A stretch of DNA of 64,000 nucleotides from Streptomyces sp. NBC_00154 (GCF_026342835.1 NZ_JAPEMI010000001.1:4842501-4906500); one strand, 5' to 3'; counted from the first letter of the stretch, positions 1 to 8,491 are shown. Notes: a model not told the origin generated them from the letters alone. A program made the numbers and translations.

Positions 1-1014
1 CAGCATCGCCTTCAGGAACGGCTCGTCGCGCTCCTTCGCCTTGCCGACAGGGGCGCCCTCGCCCTTGTCCCGGCCGAAGATGTCCTCCTGCTCCTGGAGT
101 CCGGTCCGGTCCCAGGTCTCGATGTGCATGCGGATGCGCCGGGCCACCAGGTACGAACCCCCGGTCATCCAGCCGGCCTGGTCCTTCTCGCCGACCCACA
201 CATGCTTGTCGAGGGCCGCGGTGTCGGTGCCGGAGATGTTCCGGGTGCCGTCCTTGAAGCCCATCATGTTGCGCGGGGTCTGGGCGTCGGGCGTCGTCGA
301 CGACGTCTTGCCGAAGCCCAACTGCGACCAGCGGATCGCGGTGCGGCCCATGCCGATCCTGGCGAGGTTGCGGATGGCGTGGACCGCGACCTGCGGGTCG
401 TCCGCGCACGCCTGGACGCACAGGTCGCCGCCGCTGCGGGCCGCGTCGAGATTGTCGCCGGGGAACTTCGGCAGATCGACGAGCGCCTCCGGGCGTCGGT
501 CCTCAAGGCCGAACCTCCCCTTGGCGAACAGGGAGGGACCGAAGCCGATGGTCAGAGTGAGCCGGGACGGCTTGAGCCCCAGCGCCTCGCCGGTGTCGTC
601 CGGCGGTGCTTCGGCGAGACCGCCGTACGCCCCGTCGCCGACCGCATGACCGGCCGTCATCCGCTCGGCCGCCCGCGTCCACTCCTTGAGCAGCGCGATC
701 AGCTCGGTCCGGTCCTTCGTCGTCACGTCGAAGGCGGCGAAGTGCAGCCTGTCCTGGACGGCGGTGGCGATACCGGCCTGGTGCACACCGTGGAACGGCA
801 CCGCGGCGCCGCTGTCCGCGGCCGGCACGGCGTCGTTCTCCGTACGCACCGCGGCGACCGCGCCACCGACCGCGACCGCGCCGAGCGCCAGCCCGGCACC
901 GCCCCAGCCGAGCAGTGCACGGCGCGACGGGGCGCGGCCGCCGGTGGCGTCCGCCTCGGCGACGCCTGCGTCGGCGACGTCCGTCCCGGCGGTGTTCTGA
1001 CTTTCCTCGGACAT
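1..1014 (-). CDS. efeB: Tat-exported dye-decolorizing peroxidase / deferrochelatase EfeB (3' end cut by window edge)
   Basis: The translated minus strand gives a DyP-family heme peroxidase. The ATG at 1014 begins an N-terminus with a twin-arginine signal (SRRALLG near residue 32), followed by a hydrophobic Ala/Gly/Val-rich segment. The DyP signature GFKDGTRN (the GxxDG motif with the catalytic distal Asp) follows further on. About 338 codons are present and the C-terminus lies beyond base 1. EfeB proteins are exported folded with heme and act with EfeO/EfeU in iron uptake or heme deferration. The gene lies 31 bp behind efeO on the same strand, so it is probably cotranscribed and iron-controlled. 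No EfeU permease is visible; it could lie past the left edge. Confidence 0.9.
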   Translation of the reverse strand, partial: MSEESQNTAGTDVADAGVAEADATGGRAPSRRALLGWGGAGLALGAVAVGGAVAAVRTENDAVPAADSGAAVPFHGVHQAGIATAVQDRLHFAAFDVTTKDRTELIALLKEWTRAAERMTAGHAVGDGAYGGLAEAPPDDTGEALGLKPSRLTLTIGFGPSLFAKGRFGLEDRRPEALVDLPKFPGDNLDAARSGGDLCVQACADDPQVAVHAIRNLARIGMGRTAIRWSQLGFGKTSSTTPDAQTPRNMMGFKDGTRNISGTDTAALDKHVWVGEKDQAGWMTGGSYLVARRIRMHIETWDRTGLQEQEDIFGRDKGEGAPVGKAKERDEPFLKAML

Positions 1015-1045
1015 GATCGGTGCCTCCCCGCCCGTCACTTCGTCA

Positions 1046-2182
1046 CTACTTCGTCACTGCGGCGGCGAGCCGCGACAGCGGCTCGGCCAGCGAGTTGACG
1101 GCGTCCGACAGCTCCTTGCGGTCCGCCTTGCCGACCTTGTCGTACGAGGTGAACTCGTAGGAGTTCTTGTCCTCGCGGTACTTGTCCAGCAGCGTGTTCA
1201 GCGCCGCGAACTGCTTGTCCAGGGTGGCGGTCAGCGCCGCGTCGTTCTTCGAGGCGATCGGCTTCAGGAGCTCGTACGACTTCTGCGCGCCCTCGACATT
1301 GGCCTTGAAGTCGATCAGGTCGGTGTGGCTGTAGCGCTCCTCCTCACCGGTGACCTTGCCGGTGGCGACCTCGTCGAGGAGCTCCTTGGCGCCGTTGGCC
1401 ATCGAGGTCGGCGTGATCTCCGCCTTGCCGACCCGCTTCTGCCAGTCGACGAGGTCCTTGTAGAGCACGGGGGCGAGGGCCTTCTCCTCGGCGCCGAGCT
1501 TCTTGTCCTGCCACAGCGCCTTCTCCAGGCGGTGCCAGCCGGTCCACTTCTGGCCGTCCTCCAGGCCGTCCTCGCGGACGTCGACCTTGGGGTCGATGTC
1601 ACCGAAGGACTCGGCGACCGGCTCGGTGCGCTCCCAGCCGATGCGGGAGTCGGCGTAGGCCTTCTTCGCGGCCTCGATGTCACCGGCGGCGACGGCGTCC
1701 GTGAAGACCTTGACCTTCGGCAGCGTCTCGTCGGCCTGCTCCTGCACATAGGTGCGGTAGCCGGCGACGGCCTCGTCCATCTCGGGGCTGCGCTTGACCG
1801 CGGTGCCGCCGGTGACCTCGATCTGCTGCCGGAAGCCGGCGCCCTTCATGCCGGGCTTGCAGACGACGTCGTACGAACCGGCCTTGACCTCGGCGGTGAT
1901 GGTGGCCTTGGTGCCGGGGCCGATGTTCTCGCGCTCGGCGACGATGCGGTCGTCCGGGAAGAGGACGTAGACCTCGGTGACCTTGGATCCCTTGTTCTCC
2001 ACGGCGAGTGCGATGTGACCGGCCGGGAGCTTCTTCTTCGACACCGCGCAGGAGTCGTCCTTCGCGGTGACCTTCACCCCGCCGTCACCCTTGCCGTCGC
2101 TCTTCTCGGCGCAGCCCGTGACGGCGGTCAGAGCTGCCGCGGTGGCGACAGCGGTGACGACGGAGAGACGAACGGCTCGCAT
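1046..2182 (-). CDS. efeO: EfeO iron-uptake lipoprotein (cupredoxin-like plus M75 domain)
   Basis: 378 residues. The start is the ATG at 2182, because GGAG sits about 9 nt upstream and the following residues form a lipoprotein signal ending in the lipobox VTGC; an ATG 33 nt further upstream would only add a non-signal extension. Residues of roughly 30-130 form the cupredoxin-like EfeO N-domain (with ENKGSKVTEVYV and YDVVCKPG). The rest is the helical imelysin/M75 domain with the HxxE metal motif (GWHRLEKALW, near residue 217). The protein would bind iron at the outer face of the membrane. It is the first gene of the efeO-efeB unit and has an iron-box-like site upstream. Confidence 0.92.
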   Translation of the reverse strand: MRAVRLSVVTAVATAAALTAVTGCAEKSDGKGDGGVKVTAKDDSCAVSKKKLPAGHIALAVENKGSKVTEVYVLFPDDRIVAERENIGPGTKATITAEVKAGSYDVVCKPGMKGAGFRQQIEVTGGTAVKRSPEMDEAVAGYRTYVQEQADETLPKVKVFTDAVAAGDIEAAKKAYADSRIGWERTEPVAESFGDIDPKVDVREDGLEDGQKWTGWHRLEKALWQDKKLGAEEKALAPVLYKDLVDWQKRVGKAEITPTSMANGAKELLDEVATGKVTGEEERYSHTDLIDFKANVEGAQKSYELLKPIASKNDAALTATLDKQFAALNTLLDKYREDKNSYEFTSYDKVGKADRKELSDAVNSLAEPLSRLAAAVTK

Positions 2183-2494
2183 ACGGGCTCCACAAAGGCT
2201 GAAGAGGATGAACAAGGCCGGGAAGAGGCGGGTGAGGCGGACCTAACTTAACCGAGGCTTACCTCACCGGTACCCGCCCGTGCAGTGATTCAGCTCTCAC
2301 CTGGGGTGCCGGAGAACGGGGCGATCACAGTCAGCCCATGGGTGTCCCATGAAAGGGTCAAGAGATGGTCAATCCGTACTTGGTGGTGCGAAGGAGGGGC
2401 GCCTCGGTGCCGGAGTGGTCGCCGCGGCCCCGCCGCCGTACCGTCCGGTCCGCTCCTGCGGCACCACCGGGCCGCACGATGCTTGAATGCGCAC
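2183..2494. other. Divergent intergenic region between efeO and the phzF-like gene
   Basis: About 310 bp with no convincing gene. It holds the iron-box-like element at 2248-2266 on the efeO side. The open frame upstream of 2495 in the phzF frame is unlike the family N-terminus and is treated as noncoding. Confidence 0.6.
2248..2266 (-). promoter_or_regulatory. Iron box (DmdR/IdeR-type operator) of the efeO-efeB unit
   Basis: TTAACCGAGGCTTACCTCA matches 13 of 19 positions of the actinobacterial iron-box consensus TTAGGTTAGGCTAACCTAA. It lies 66 bp before the efeO start. A DtxR-family Fe(II) repressor (DmdR in streptomycetes) would silence the operon in iron-replete cells. Assignment rests on sequence match and gene function. 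Confidence 0.6.
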
Positions 2495-3181
2495 GTGAGT
2501 GACTACGACGTACCCGCAGGCATCGACGTACTGCACGTGTTCTGCGGTCCGGACGGACGGCACGGCAACGCCCTCGGGGTGGTACGCGACGGGCGTACGT
2601 ACCCCGATGAGGCGTCCCGGCAGGCGCTCGCCGGGCAGCTCGGTTTCAGCGAGACCGTGTTCGTCGACGATCCCGAGCGCGGGTACGTCGACATCTACAC
2701 GCCGGGACTCCGGCTGCCGTTCGCCGGGCATCCGCTCGTGGGCTCCGCCTGGCTGCTGGACCTGGAGATCCTGGAGCTGCCGGTCGGCGAGATCTACGCC
2801 CGCCAGGACGGCGAGTTCAGCTGGATCGCGGCCCGCCCCGAGTGGGTGCCACCGCGCACGCTGGAGCAGTACGCATCCGTCGCCGAGGTCGAGGCGCTGA
2901 CCGGACCGCCCCCGGGGGAGGGCTGGCTGTACGTATGGGCATGGGAGGACGAGGCGGCGGGACGGGTCAGGGCGCGGGCCTTCCCGCGGCGGGACGACGG
3001 AATCGTCGAGGACGAGGCGACAGGTGCGGCGGCGCTGCTGCTCAGCGCGCAACTGGGCCGCGCCCTCAACATCAGACAAGGGCGCGGCTCCCAGATCCTC
3101 ACCGCACCCGCACCGGACGGCACGGTGGAAATCGGGGGCCGCGTCCTGCTGGCGCAATCAAGCCTGTCACCGGCGCTGTGA
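2495..3181 (+). CDS. PhzF-family isomerase/epimerase-like protein
   Basis: 228 residues from the GTG at 2495, chosen because the PhzF fold begins right after it (DVLHVFCGPDGRHGNALGVV). The family catalytic Glu is in GFSETVFV and the conserved glycine/histidine motif is FAGHPLVGSAW. The diaminopimelate-epimerase-like fold continues to the C-terminus (EDEATGAAALLL). Family members catalyse acid-base isomerisation of small molecules; the substrate here is unknown. The last nine codons run into a repeat array (3156-3275), so the C-terminus may have been remodelled. It diverges from efeO. Confidence 0.8.
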   Translation: MSDYDVPAGIDVLHVFCGPDGRHGNALGVVRDGRTYPDEASRQALAGQLGFSETVFVDDPERGYVDIYTPGLRLPFAGHPLVGSAWLLDLEILELPVGEIYARQDGEFSWIAARPEWVPPRTLEQYASVAEVEALTGPPPGEGWLYVWAWEDEAAGRVRARAFPRRDDGIVEDEATGAAALLLSAQLGRALNIRQGRGSQILTAPAPDGTVEIGGRVLLAQSSLSPAL

Positions 3182-3275
3182 CGTCGGACGGGCGAATTCA
3201 AGCGTGTCGTCGGCGTTGTGGCATCGCAGGGACGCATTCAAGCCCGTCCGGCGATTGAGGACGAAGCGGCGCGGG
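3156..3275. repeat. Three degenerate tandem copies of a ~40-bp repeat
   Basis: Copies start near 3156, 3195 and 3236 with cores AATCAAGCCTGTC, AATTCAAGCGTGTC and ATTCAAGCCCGTC, followed by CCGGCG/TCGGCG and GTTGTG or GATTGAGG. The third copy (CAAGCCCGTCCGGCGATTGAGG, 3239 onward) matches a short intergenic sequence I recall as common in Streptomyces genomes. The first copy encodes the end of the phzF-like gene. Confidence 0.6.
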
Positions 3276-3326
3276 TGACCGGGCCCACCGTCAGAACCCG
3301 GTCAGCCCTCCCGCACCGCCGGGGCC

Positions 3327-3992
3327 CTACGCACAGCGGGGGAACACCTCGCCCAGCTCCCGGAACACCGCCGTGTTCAGCGCGAACGCGCGCCTGCACT
3401 CGTCGACGATCCGCATCTTCTCCAGTTCGTCCGCGTCCACCGCGTCCAGCAGCTCGCGGTAACCCCGCTTGAACGAGGCGGGGTTGGCTATCTCCTCGAA
3501 GACGTAGAACCGGACCCCGTCCCCCTTGCGCGCGAAGCCCCAGGTCCGCTCCGCCCTGTCGCGGATGATCTGGCCGCCGGAGAGATCCCCGAGATAGCGG
3601 GTGTAGTGGTGCGCGACGTATCCGGCGGACCAGGTGCGCGCGCACTCGGTGACCCGGTCGGCGTACGCGGCCGTCGCGGGCAGCGGCTTCAGGCCCCTGC
3701 GCCAGTCCGCACCGCGAAGATGCGCCAGATCGCGCTCCAGCTCCGCGGTGCGCATCAGCTCCGGCTGTATGAACGGACCGGCGACCGGGTCGGTACGCAG
3801 TGCCTCCGCGCCCTCCTCCAGCGCCCGGTAGACGAACCACAGCTGCTCGGTGTAGCGCGTGTACGCAACGACTCCGAGCTGCCCGCCGAGCAGGTCGCTC
3901 ATGAAGGTCGAGGTCTCCGCCTCGGTGTGCTGTTCGTGCGACGCCGTACGGATCAGTGTCGAGAAGGGTGTGGTGGCGGCTGTTGCGTCCAA
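3327..3992 (-). CDS. Heme oxygenase (biliverdin-producing, HmuO-type)
   Basis: 221 residues. A TTG start at 3992 is proposed: GGAGG lies 7 nt upstream and the following residues align with the start of HmuO-type enzymes. The ATG at 4055 would add 21 proline-rich residues lacking a ribosome site. The proximal heme ligand is the His in EQHTEAETSTFM near residue 20. The distal-helix glycine motif is RYLGDLSGGQ. The enzyme opens heme to biliverdin, CO and Fe(II) with an electron donor and O2. The iron-box palindrome at 4095-4112 indicates iron repression, which fits the neighbouring efeO-efeB genes. Confidence 0.9.
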   Translation of the reverse strand: MDATAATTPFSTLIRTASHEQHTEAETSTFMSDLLGGQLGVVAYTRYTEQLWFVYRALEEGAEALRTDPVAGPFIQPELMRTAELERDLAHLRGADWRRGLKPLPATAAYADRVTECARTWSAGYVAHHYTRYLGDLSGGQIIRDRAERTWGFARKGDGVRFYVFEEIANPASFKRGYRELLDAVDADELEKMRIVDECRRAFALNTAVFRELGEVFPRCA

Positions 3993-4094
3993 GGCGGGCC
4001 TCCGGGGACCGAGGAGGGAGGGAAGTCCGGAAGGAGACGGAAAAGCCGACAGCAACTGCGCTCGGCAGCCACTGTCGACATCTCCGATCCTCCA

Positions 4095-4112
4095 ACTTAG
4101 GCTTACCTAAGT
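4095..4112 (-). promoter_or_regulatory. Iron box upstream of heme oxygenase
   Basis: ACTTAGGCTTACCTAAGT is a near-palindrome with perfect 7-bp ends (ACTTAGG/CCTAAGT) and shares AGGCT and ACCTAA with the DmdR/IdeR consensus. It lies about 100 bp before the TTG start of the heme oxygenase gene. Confidence 0.7.
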
Positions 4113-4195
4113 CAACAGCTTCCCGACGGTCCGTCGGTAAAAACGATACGCCCGGTTCCGCCCGTTCGCCGGGGTTGCGGATCGCGTACGAACGG

Positions 4196-5053
4196 TTAGG
4201 GAAGGGTCAGGATCTCGGCGCCCGTCTCCGTCACCACCAGCGTGTGCTCGAACTGGGCGGTGCGCTTGCGGTCCTTCGTCACCACGGTCCAGCCGTCGTC
4301 CCACATGTCGTACTGGTGCGTCCCGAGCGTCAGCATCGGCTCGATGGTGAATGTCATGCCGGGCTGCATCACGGTGGTCGCGTGCGGGCTGTCGTAGTGC
4401 GGAATGATCAGGCCGGAGTGGAACGAGGAATTGATCCCGTGCCCGGTGAAGTCCCGGACCACGCCGTACCCGAAGCGCTTGGCGTACGACTCGATGACCC
4501 GCCCGATCACATTGATCTGGCGCCCGGGGCGGACCGCCTTGATGGCCCGGTTCAGCGACTCCTCGGTGCGTTCCACGAGCAGCCGGGACTCCTCGTCCAC
4601 ATCGCCGCAGAGGTAGGTGGCGTTGTTGTCGCCGTGCACACCGTTGAGGTACGCGGTGACGTCGAGGTTCACGATGTCGCCGTCGCGCAGCACCGTGGAG
4701 TCCGGGATGCCGTGGCAGATGACCTCGTTGAGTGACGAGCAGAGCGACTTGGGGAAGCTGCGGTAGCCGAGCGTCGACGGATAGGCGCCGTGATCGCACA
4801 TGAACTCGTGGGCGACGCGGTCGAGTTCGTCCGTCGTCACGCCCGGGGCGATGTGCTTCGCTGCCTCGGCCATCGCCTGTGCGGCGATCCGGCCGGCGAT
4901 GCGCATGCGCTCGACGGTGTCGGCGTCCTGGATTTCCGGGCCGGTGTACGGGGCAGGAGCCGGCTTGCCCACGTACTCAGGGCGCCGGATATTTCCCGGT
5001 ACGGAACGGATGGGAGTGATCTCCCCTGGTACGAGCAGCGACTGGCCAGACAT
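4196..5053 (-). CDS. map: Methionine aminopeptidase, type I
   Basis: 285 residues from the ATG at 5053 (MSGQSLLVPG). All five dinuclear-metal ligands are visible: Asp in VNLDVTAYLNG, Asp in HGDNNATY, His in TGHGINSSFH, Glu in TFTIEPML and Glu in AQFEHTLVV. The ~30-residue N-terminal extension before the catalytic domain (with GEITPIRSVPGNI) is typical of actinobacterial type Ic enzymes. It removes the initiator Met from nascent proteins in the cytosol. It stands alone, with the heme oxygenase gene downstream on the same strand but under its own promoter region. Confidence 0.95.
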   Translation of the reverse strand: MSGQSLLVPGEITPIRSVPGNIRRPEYVGKPAPAPYTGPEIQDADTVERMRIAGRIAAQAMAEAAKHIAPGVTTDELDRVAHEFMCDHGAYPSTLGYRSFPKSLCSSLNEVICHGIPDSTVLRDGDIVNLDVTAYLNGVHGDNNATYLCGDVDEESRLLVERTEESLNRAIKAVRPGRQINVIGRVIESYAKRFGYGVVRDFTGHGINSSFHSGLIIPHYDSPHATTVMQPGMTFTIEPMLTLGTHQYDMWDDGWTVVTKDRKRTAQFEHTLVVTETGAEILTLP

Positions 5054-5111
5054 GTCAGCGAGTCTAACCAGCGAGCTTGGGGCAGCATGGCTCCGAGGAA
5101 AGGAGCCGATG

Positions 5112-5342
5112 ATGGCCCTGTTCAAGAAGCGCACGGTCGGCAAGCCGGGCGAGTGGTACTACTGCCTGGTGCACCAGAAGGTCGAGGAAGGCCCCGAGTG
5201 CCCCGCGAAGGACCGGTTCGGCCCCTACACCTCCCGTGAGGAGGCACAGCACGCGATGGACACGGCGCGCGAGCGGAATCTGGAGTGGGAGAACGACCCC
5301 AAGTGGCACGACAAGGCCACGCCTCCGGAGGCCGACGCGTAG
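5112..5342 (+). CDS. Small conserved hypothetical protein (~76 aa)
   Basis: The reading frame begins with tandem ATGs at 5109 and 5112. The second is preferred because AAAGGAG ends 7 nt before it. The protein is charged, without signal or membrane segment (MALFKKRTVGKPGEWYYCLV...), and contains EEGPECPAKDRFGPYTSREEAQHA. The GPYTSREEAQHAM stretch resembles the SPOR/DUF-type 'aromatic-Thr-x-EEA' signature in small streptomycete proteins. Function unknown. It is divergent from map. Confidence 0.7.
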   Translation: MALFKKRTVGKPGEWYYCLVHQKVEEGPECPAKDRFGPYTSREEAQHAMDTARERNLEWENDPKWHDKATPPEADA

Positions 5343-5395
5343 GGTTCCGGCCCGTCCGGCAGCTGCCCCGGGGCTCCGGCCCCGGACCCTGCTCC

Positions 5396-6688
5396 TCACA
5401 CGCCGGAGGGGCTGGACTGCCGGCGCCGTACCGCGTCCGCGTCCGTCTCGGAGTCGTACGTGAGGAGCTTCGGCAGCGCCGCAGCCAGCAGCGCGACCGA
5501 GGCCACGCACGCCACCCCGCCCGTCCAGATCGCGGACCGCGTGCCCGTCCAGCCCGCCATCGCGCCCGCCCGCACCTGTCCCAGCTGCGGCCCCACGCTG
5601 TACGAGAGCACCTCGATGCCCGCCAGCCGGCCGCGCAGCTCCTCCGGGATGGTCTGGTTCCAGATCGTGGAGCGGCCCAGACCGCTGAGCATGTCGCCCG
5701 CGCCCGCCACCGCGAGGCAGACCAGCACCAGCCACACATTGCTGAACCAGCCGGCCGCCGCGATCGCCAGCCCCCAGGCCGCCGCCCCGAAGACCACGAA
5801 CAGCCCGTGCCGCCGCACCCGTGACGTCCAGCCGCTGGTCAGGCCGAGTACCAGCGAGCCGACCGACCCCGCCGCGTACATCAGCCCCAGTGACCAGTCG
5901 GCGTCGAGCTCGTCCGCCAGGAACGGGAAGATCGTGTTCGGGAAGGCGAAGAACATCGCCGCCAGGTCGATCGCGTACGTCCCCAGCAGCACCGGCCGGC
6001 TCCAGGCGTACCTCGCCCCTTCGGCAATGCCGCGCAGCGACGGCTTCCGTGCGTGCTCGGCGGGCGGTGCGGGCGCCAGCCGCAGACAGAGGAGCACGGA
6101 GACGGTGAACGTGACCACGGTGACCGTGTACGCCGTGGCGTGCCCCGCATAGGCCACCACCAGACCCGCCACCGCCGGGCCGGTGATCGCGCCGAACTGC
6201 CAGCGCAGCGAGTTCAGGGCGGCGGCCGCGGTGAGCTGGTCGTGCGGCACGATCCGGGCGATCAGGGAGTCCAGTGCGGGCCGCTGGAGCCCGGCGAGCG
6301 CGGAGACGCCGCCCGCGACGAGATAGAGAGGCCAGAGCATCGGGTCGGGCAGCGCGGCGTTCACCAGGAGGACGAGCGCGAGCAGCCCCAGCCCCGCCTC
6401 GGTGCCCAGGATCACCTTGCGGCGGTCCGCGGAGTCGGCGAGCGCCCCGCCGTACAGACCGAAGACGACCAGCGGCACCAGCTCGACCGCACCCATCGCG
6501 CCGACGGCGAGCGGCGAACCGGTGAGCTCCTTGATCTGGAGCGGCAGCGCGATCAGCGCCATGAAGCTGCCGAAGTAGGTGACCAGGCCCTGGACCCACA
6601 GCAGTCGGAAGTCGGCCGAGGAACGCCAGGGCGAGAGGTCGGGCAGGAGCGCGGAGAGCCTGGCGGGCAGGGCGGTGGCAGAGGTCAC
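5396..6688 (-). CDS. MFS transporter, EntS/DUF894-like exporter
   Basis: 430 residues with about 12 hydrophobic segments and the MFS loop motif GLYGGALADSADRRK between segments 2 and 3. The opening FRLLWVQGLVTYFGSFMALIALPLQI is typical of the MFS subgroup that includes the enterobactin exporter EntS and macrolide exporters. The start is the GTG at 6688. Substrate unknown. The nearby iron genes make siderophore export conceivable, but no iron box is seen in front of this gene. Confidence 0.82.
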   Translation of the reverse strand: MTSATALPARLSALLPDLSPWRSSADFRLLWVQGLVTYFGSFMALIALPLQIKELTGSPLAVGAMGAVELVPLVVFGLYGGALADSADRRKVILGTEAGLGLLALVLLVNAALPDPMLWPLYLVAGGVSALAGLQRPALDSLIARIVPHDQLTAAAALNSLRWQFGAITGPAVAGLVVAYAGHATAYTVTVVTFTVSVLLCLRLAPAPPAEHARKPSLRGIAEGARYAWSRPVLLGTYAIDLAAMFFAFPNTIFPFLADELDADWSLGLMYAAGSVGSLVLGLTSGWTSRVRRHGLFVVFGAAAWGLAIAAAGWFSNVWLVLVCLAVAGAGDMLSGLGRSTIWNQTIPEELRGRLAGIEVLSYSVGPQLGQVRAGAMAGWTGTRSAIWTGGVACVASVALLAAALPKLLTYDSETDADAVRRRQSSPSGV

Positions 6689-6762
6689 GAGGGGTCATGG
6701 TCCGGCGCCGTACGTGCCCTGTGCAACCGGTTTTGCCGGGGCCTGCGGCGGCCTCGTCCTCG

Positions 6763-7365
6763 TCACCATCGCGCGGGCGGCGGCGCGGTCAGCTGGTCGG
6801 CGAGCCGGGACAGCCGGTCCCGGAAGCGATGGCGGCCGCGCGGTGCGGGGACGCTGTTCTCCCCGGCCGCCGCGCTCACCAGATGCTGCACGGTGTCCAG
6901 GTCCACATCGTCGCGGCAGGTCACCGCGAGCGTCTCATGGGCGAGCCCCCGCACCTCCGGGTCGCCGTTGTCCAGCGACAGCACCGTCGCCCCCGCCCGG
7001 CGCGCGTCGTGCACCCGCTCCAGCAGCCCGTCCCCGGGCCGCTCCGGAGCCACCAGGAACAGCGTCTCGCCCCGCCCGGCCGCCTCGATCCGGCCCAGCC
7101 CGACGGCCAGATGCGCCGGGTCGCCCGGCTCCACCCGGTGCCGTACGAGCGTGGGCGTCAGCTCCGGCAGCCCGGACCAGGTGGACTCGTCGACCAGATG
7201 GGCCGCCAGGTGCCACGGCTCGTACGCCGCCGTCCCCACCAGCAGCAGCCCGCCGCGGTGCGGAACGACGGACGACCGGAGGGCCCCCGCGAACCGGCGG
7301 GCCGCCGCGGGCCACTCGGTCCCGGCGAGCACTTCACGGAGCAGGGCGACGCGTACGGCATCCAT
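6763..7365 (-). CDS. Conserved hypothetical protein (200 aa)
   Basis: 200 residues from the ATG at 7365. The protein is soluble with no signal peptide. An N-terminal helical part (VALLREVLAGTEWPAAARRF) precedes alternating hydrophobic strands (GLLLVGTAAYEPWHLAAHL; ETLFLVAPERPGDGLLERV; GATVLSLDNGDPEV), which suggests a Rossmann-like alpha/beta fold. I do not recognise a family. It diverges from the F420 reductase gene. Confidence 0.65.
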   Translation of the reverse strand: MDAVRVALLREVLAGTEWPAAARRFAGALRSSVVPHRGGLLLVGTAAYEPWHLAAHLVDESTWSGLPELTPTLVRHRVEPGDPAHLAVGLGRIEAAGRGETLFLVAPERPGDGLLERVHDARRAGATVLSLDNGDPEVRGLAHETLAVTCRDDVDLDTVQHLVSAAAGENSVPAPRGRHRFRDRLSRLADQLTAPPPARW

Positions 7366-7492
7366 GGCCCGGCATCATGCCGCAGGACCCGTCCCCCGCA
7401 CCGGCGAACGGCACCGAACCAGCCGAACGGGGGCAGGTGCAGTGACGGATGTCGCAGGGGTGACACGCTGCGTTCCCCTCCATCGCGCGCAG

Positions 7493-7498
7493 TAGTGT
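7493..7498 (+). promoter_or_regulatory. -10 element for a probable leaderless transcript of npdG
   Basis: TAGTGT ends 7 nt before the ATG at 7506, placing the expected transcription start at or next to the start codon. No Shine-Dalgarno sequence lies in front of the ATG. A good -35 was not identified. Confidence 0.45.
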
Positions 7499-7505
7499 CG
7501 GGACC

Positions 7506-8216
7506 ATGACTACGAATGACAGCGGCAGCGCGCCCAAGCCCCCCGCCAAGGACCCCTGGGACCTTCCCGACGTATCCGGGCTGACCGTCGGCGTGCTCGG
7601 CGGCACCGGCCCGCAGGGCCGCGGTCTCGCCTACCGGCTCGCACGCTCCGGGCAGAAGGTGATCATCGGCTCCCGCGTCGCCGACCGCGCCCGGACCGCC
7701 GCCGACGGGCTGGGTCTCGGCGTCGAGGGCGCCGACAACGCCGAGTGCGCCCGCCGCAGCGACGTCGTGATCGTCGCCGTGCCGTGGGACGGCCACGCCA
7801 AGACGCTGGAGTCGCTGCGCGACGAGCTCGCCGGGAAGCTCGTCATCGACTGTGTCAACCCGCTCGGCTTCGACAAGCAGGGCGCGTACGCCCTGAAGCC
7901 CGAGGAGGGCAGCGCCGCCGAGCAGGCCGCCGCCCTGCTGCCCGAGTCCCGGGTCACCGCCGCCTTCCACCACCTCTCGGCGGTACTGCTCCAGGACGAG
8001 GCGATCGAGGAGATCGACACCGATGTGCTGGTGCTGGGCGACGCCCGCGCCGACACCGATCTCGTGCAGGCGCTCGCCGGCCGGATCCCCGGCATGCGCG
8101 GCATCTTCGCGGGTCGGCTGCGCAACGCCCACCAGGTCGAGTCGCTGGTCGCCAACCTGATCTCGGTCAACCGCCGCTACAAGGCGCACGCCGGGCTGCG
8201 TACCACCGACGTCTGA
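7506..8216 (+). CDS. npdG: NADPH-dependent F420 reductase
   Basis: 236 residues. The Rossmann nucleotide-binding motif is at residues ~29-39 (VGVLGGTGPQGRGLAYRLA), followed by the NADP-selecting VIIGSRVADRA. The family block LVIDCVNPLGFDKQGAY and the C-terminal block GRLRNAHQVESLVANLISVNRRYKAHAG are present. The enzyme transfers hydride between NADP(H) and coenzyme F420, supplying F420H2 to reductases common in streptomycetes. It appears to be transcribed from its own leaderless promoter. Confidence 0.93.
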   Translation: MTTNDSGSAPKPPAKDPWDLPDVSGLTVGVLGGTGPQGRGLAYRLARSGQKVIIGSRVADRARTAADGLGLGVEGADNAECARRSDVVIVAVPWDGHAKTLESLRDELAGKLVIDCVNPLGFDKQGAYALKPEEGSAAEQAAALLPESRVTAAFHHLSAVLLQDEAIEEIDTDVLVLGDARADTDLVQALAGRIPGMRGIFAGRLRNAHQVESLVANLISVNRRYKAHAGLRTTDV

Positions 8217-8314
8217 GCCCGAGGGCACCCGCGGCCGCACCCTGCGGAGAGCGGAACGGGGCATGAGGGACACTGGACGGGACCGTGCGCCACCCCGGAC
8301 AGGAGCCGCCCCCC

Positions 8315-8491
8315 ATGCCCCGCCTCGCTCTCTACGCCCTCGCCGTCTGCGTCCTGGCCGTCGGTGCGGCCGTGATCTCCTTCGTCCAGGGCACCTGGCT
8401 CGGGATCATCTGGGTGCTGCTGGCCGGACTCTCCTCCAACATGGCGTGGTACTACCTGCGCAAGCACCGCGCAGAGACCGCCGCCGGCTGA
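8315..8491 (+). CDS. Small membrane protein (58 aa)
   Basis: 58 residues from the ATG at 8315, with AGGAG nine nt upstream. Two hydrophobic stretches (LALYALAVCVLAVGAAVISF and LGIIWVLLAGLSSNMAWYYL) predict a two-pass membrane hairpin ending in a basic cytoplasmic tail (RKHRAETAAG). No family recognised. It lies ~100 bp after npdG and may be read through from it. Confidence 0.65.
   Translation: MPRLALYALAVCVLAVGAAVISFVQGTWLGIIWVLLAGLSSNMAWYYLRKHRAETAAG

Noticed and set aside
1013..2251. 412-codon plus-strand frame over efeO
   Set aside because: Shadow frame; the minus strand encodes EfeO with lipobox and HxxE motif.
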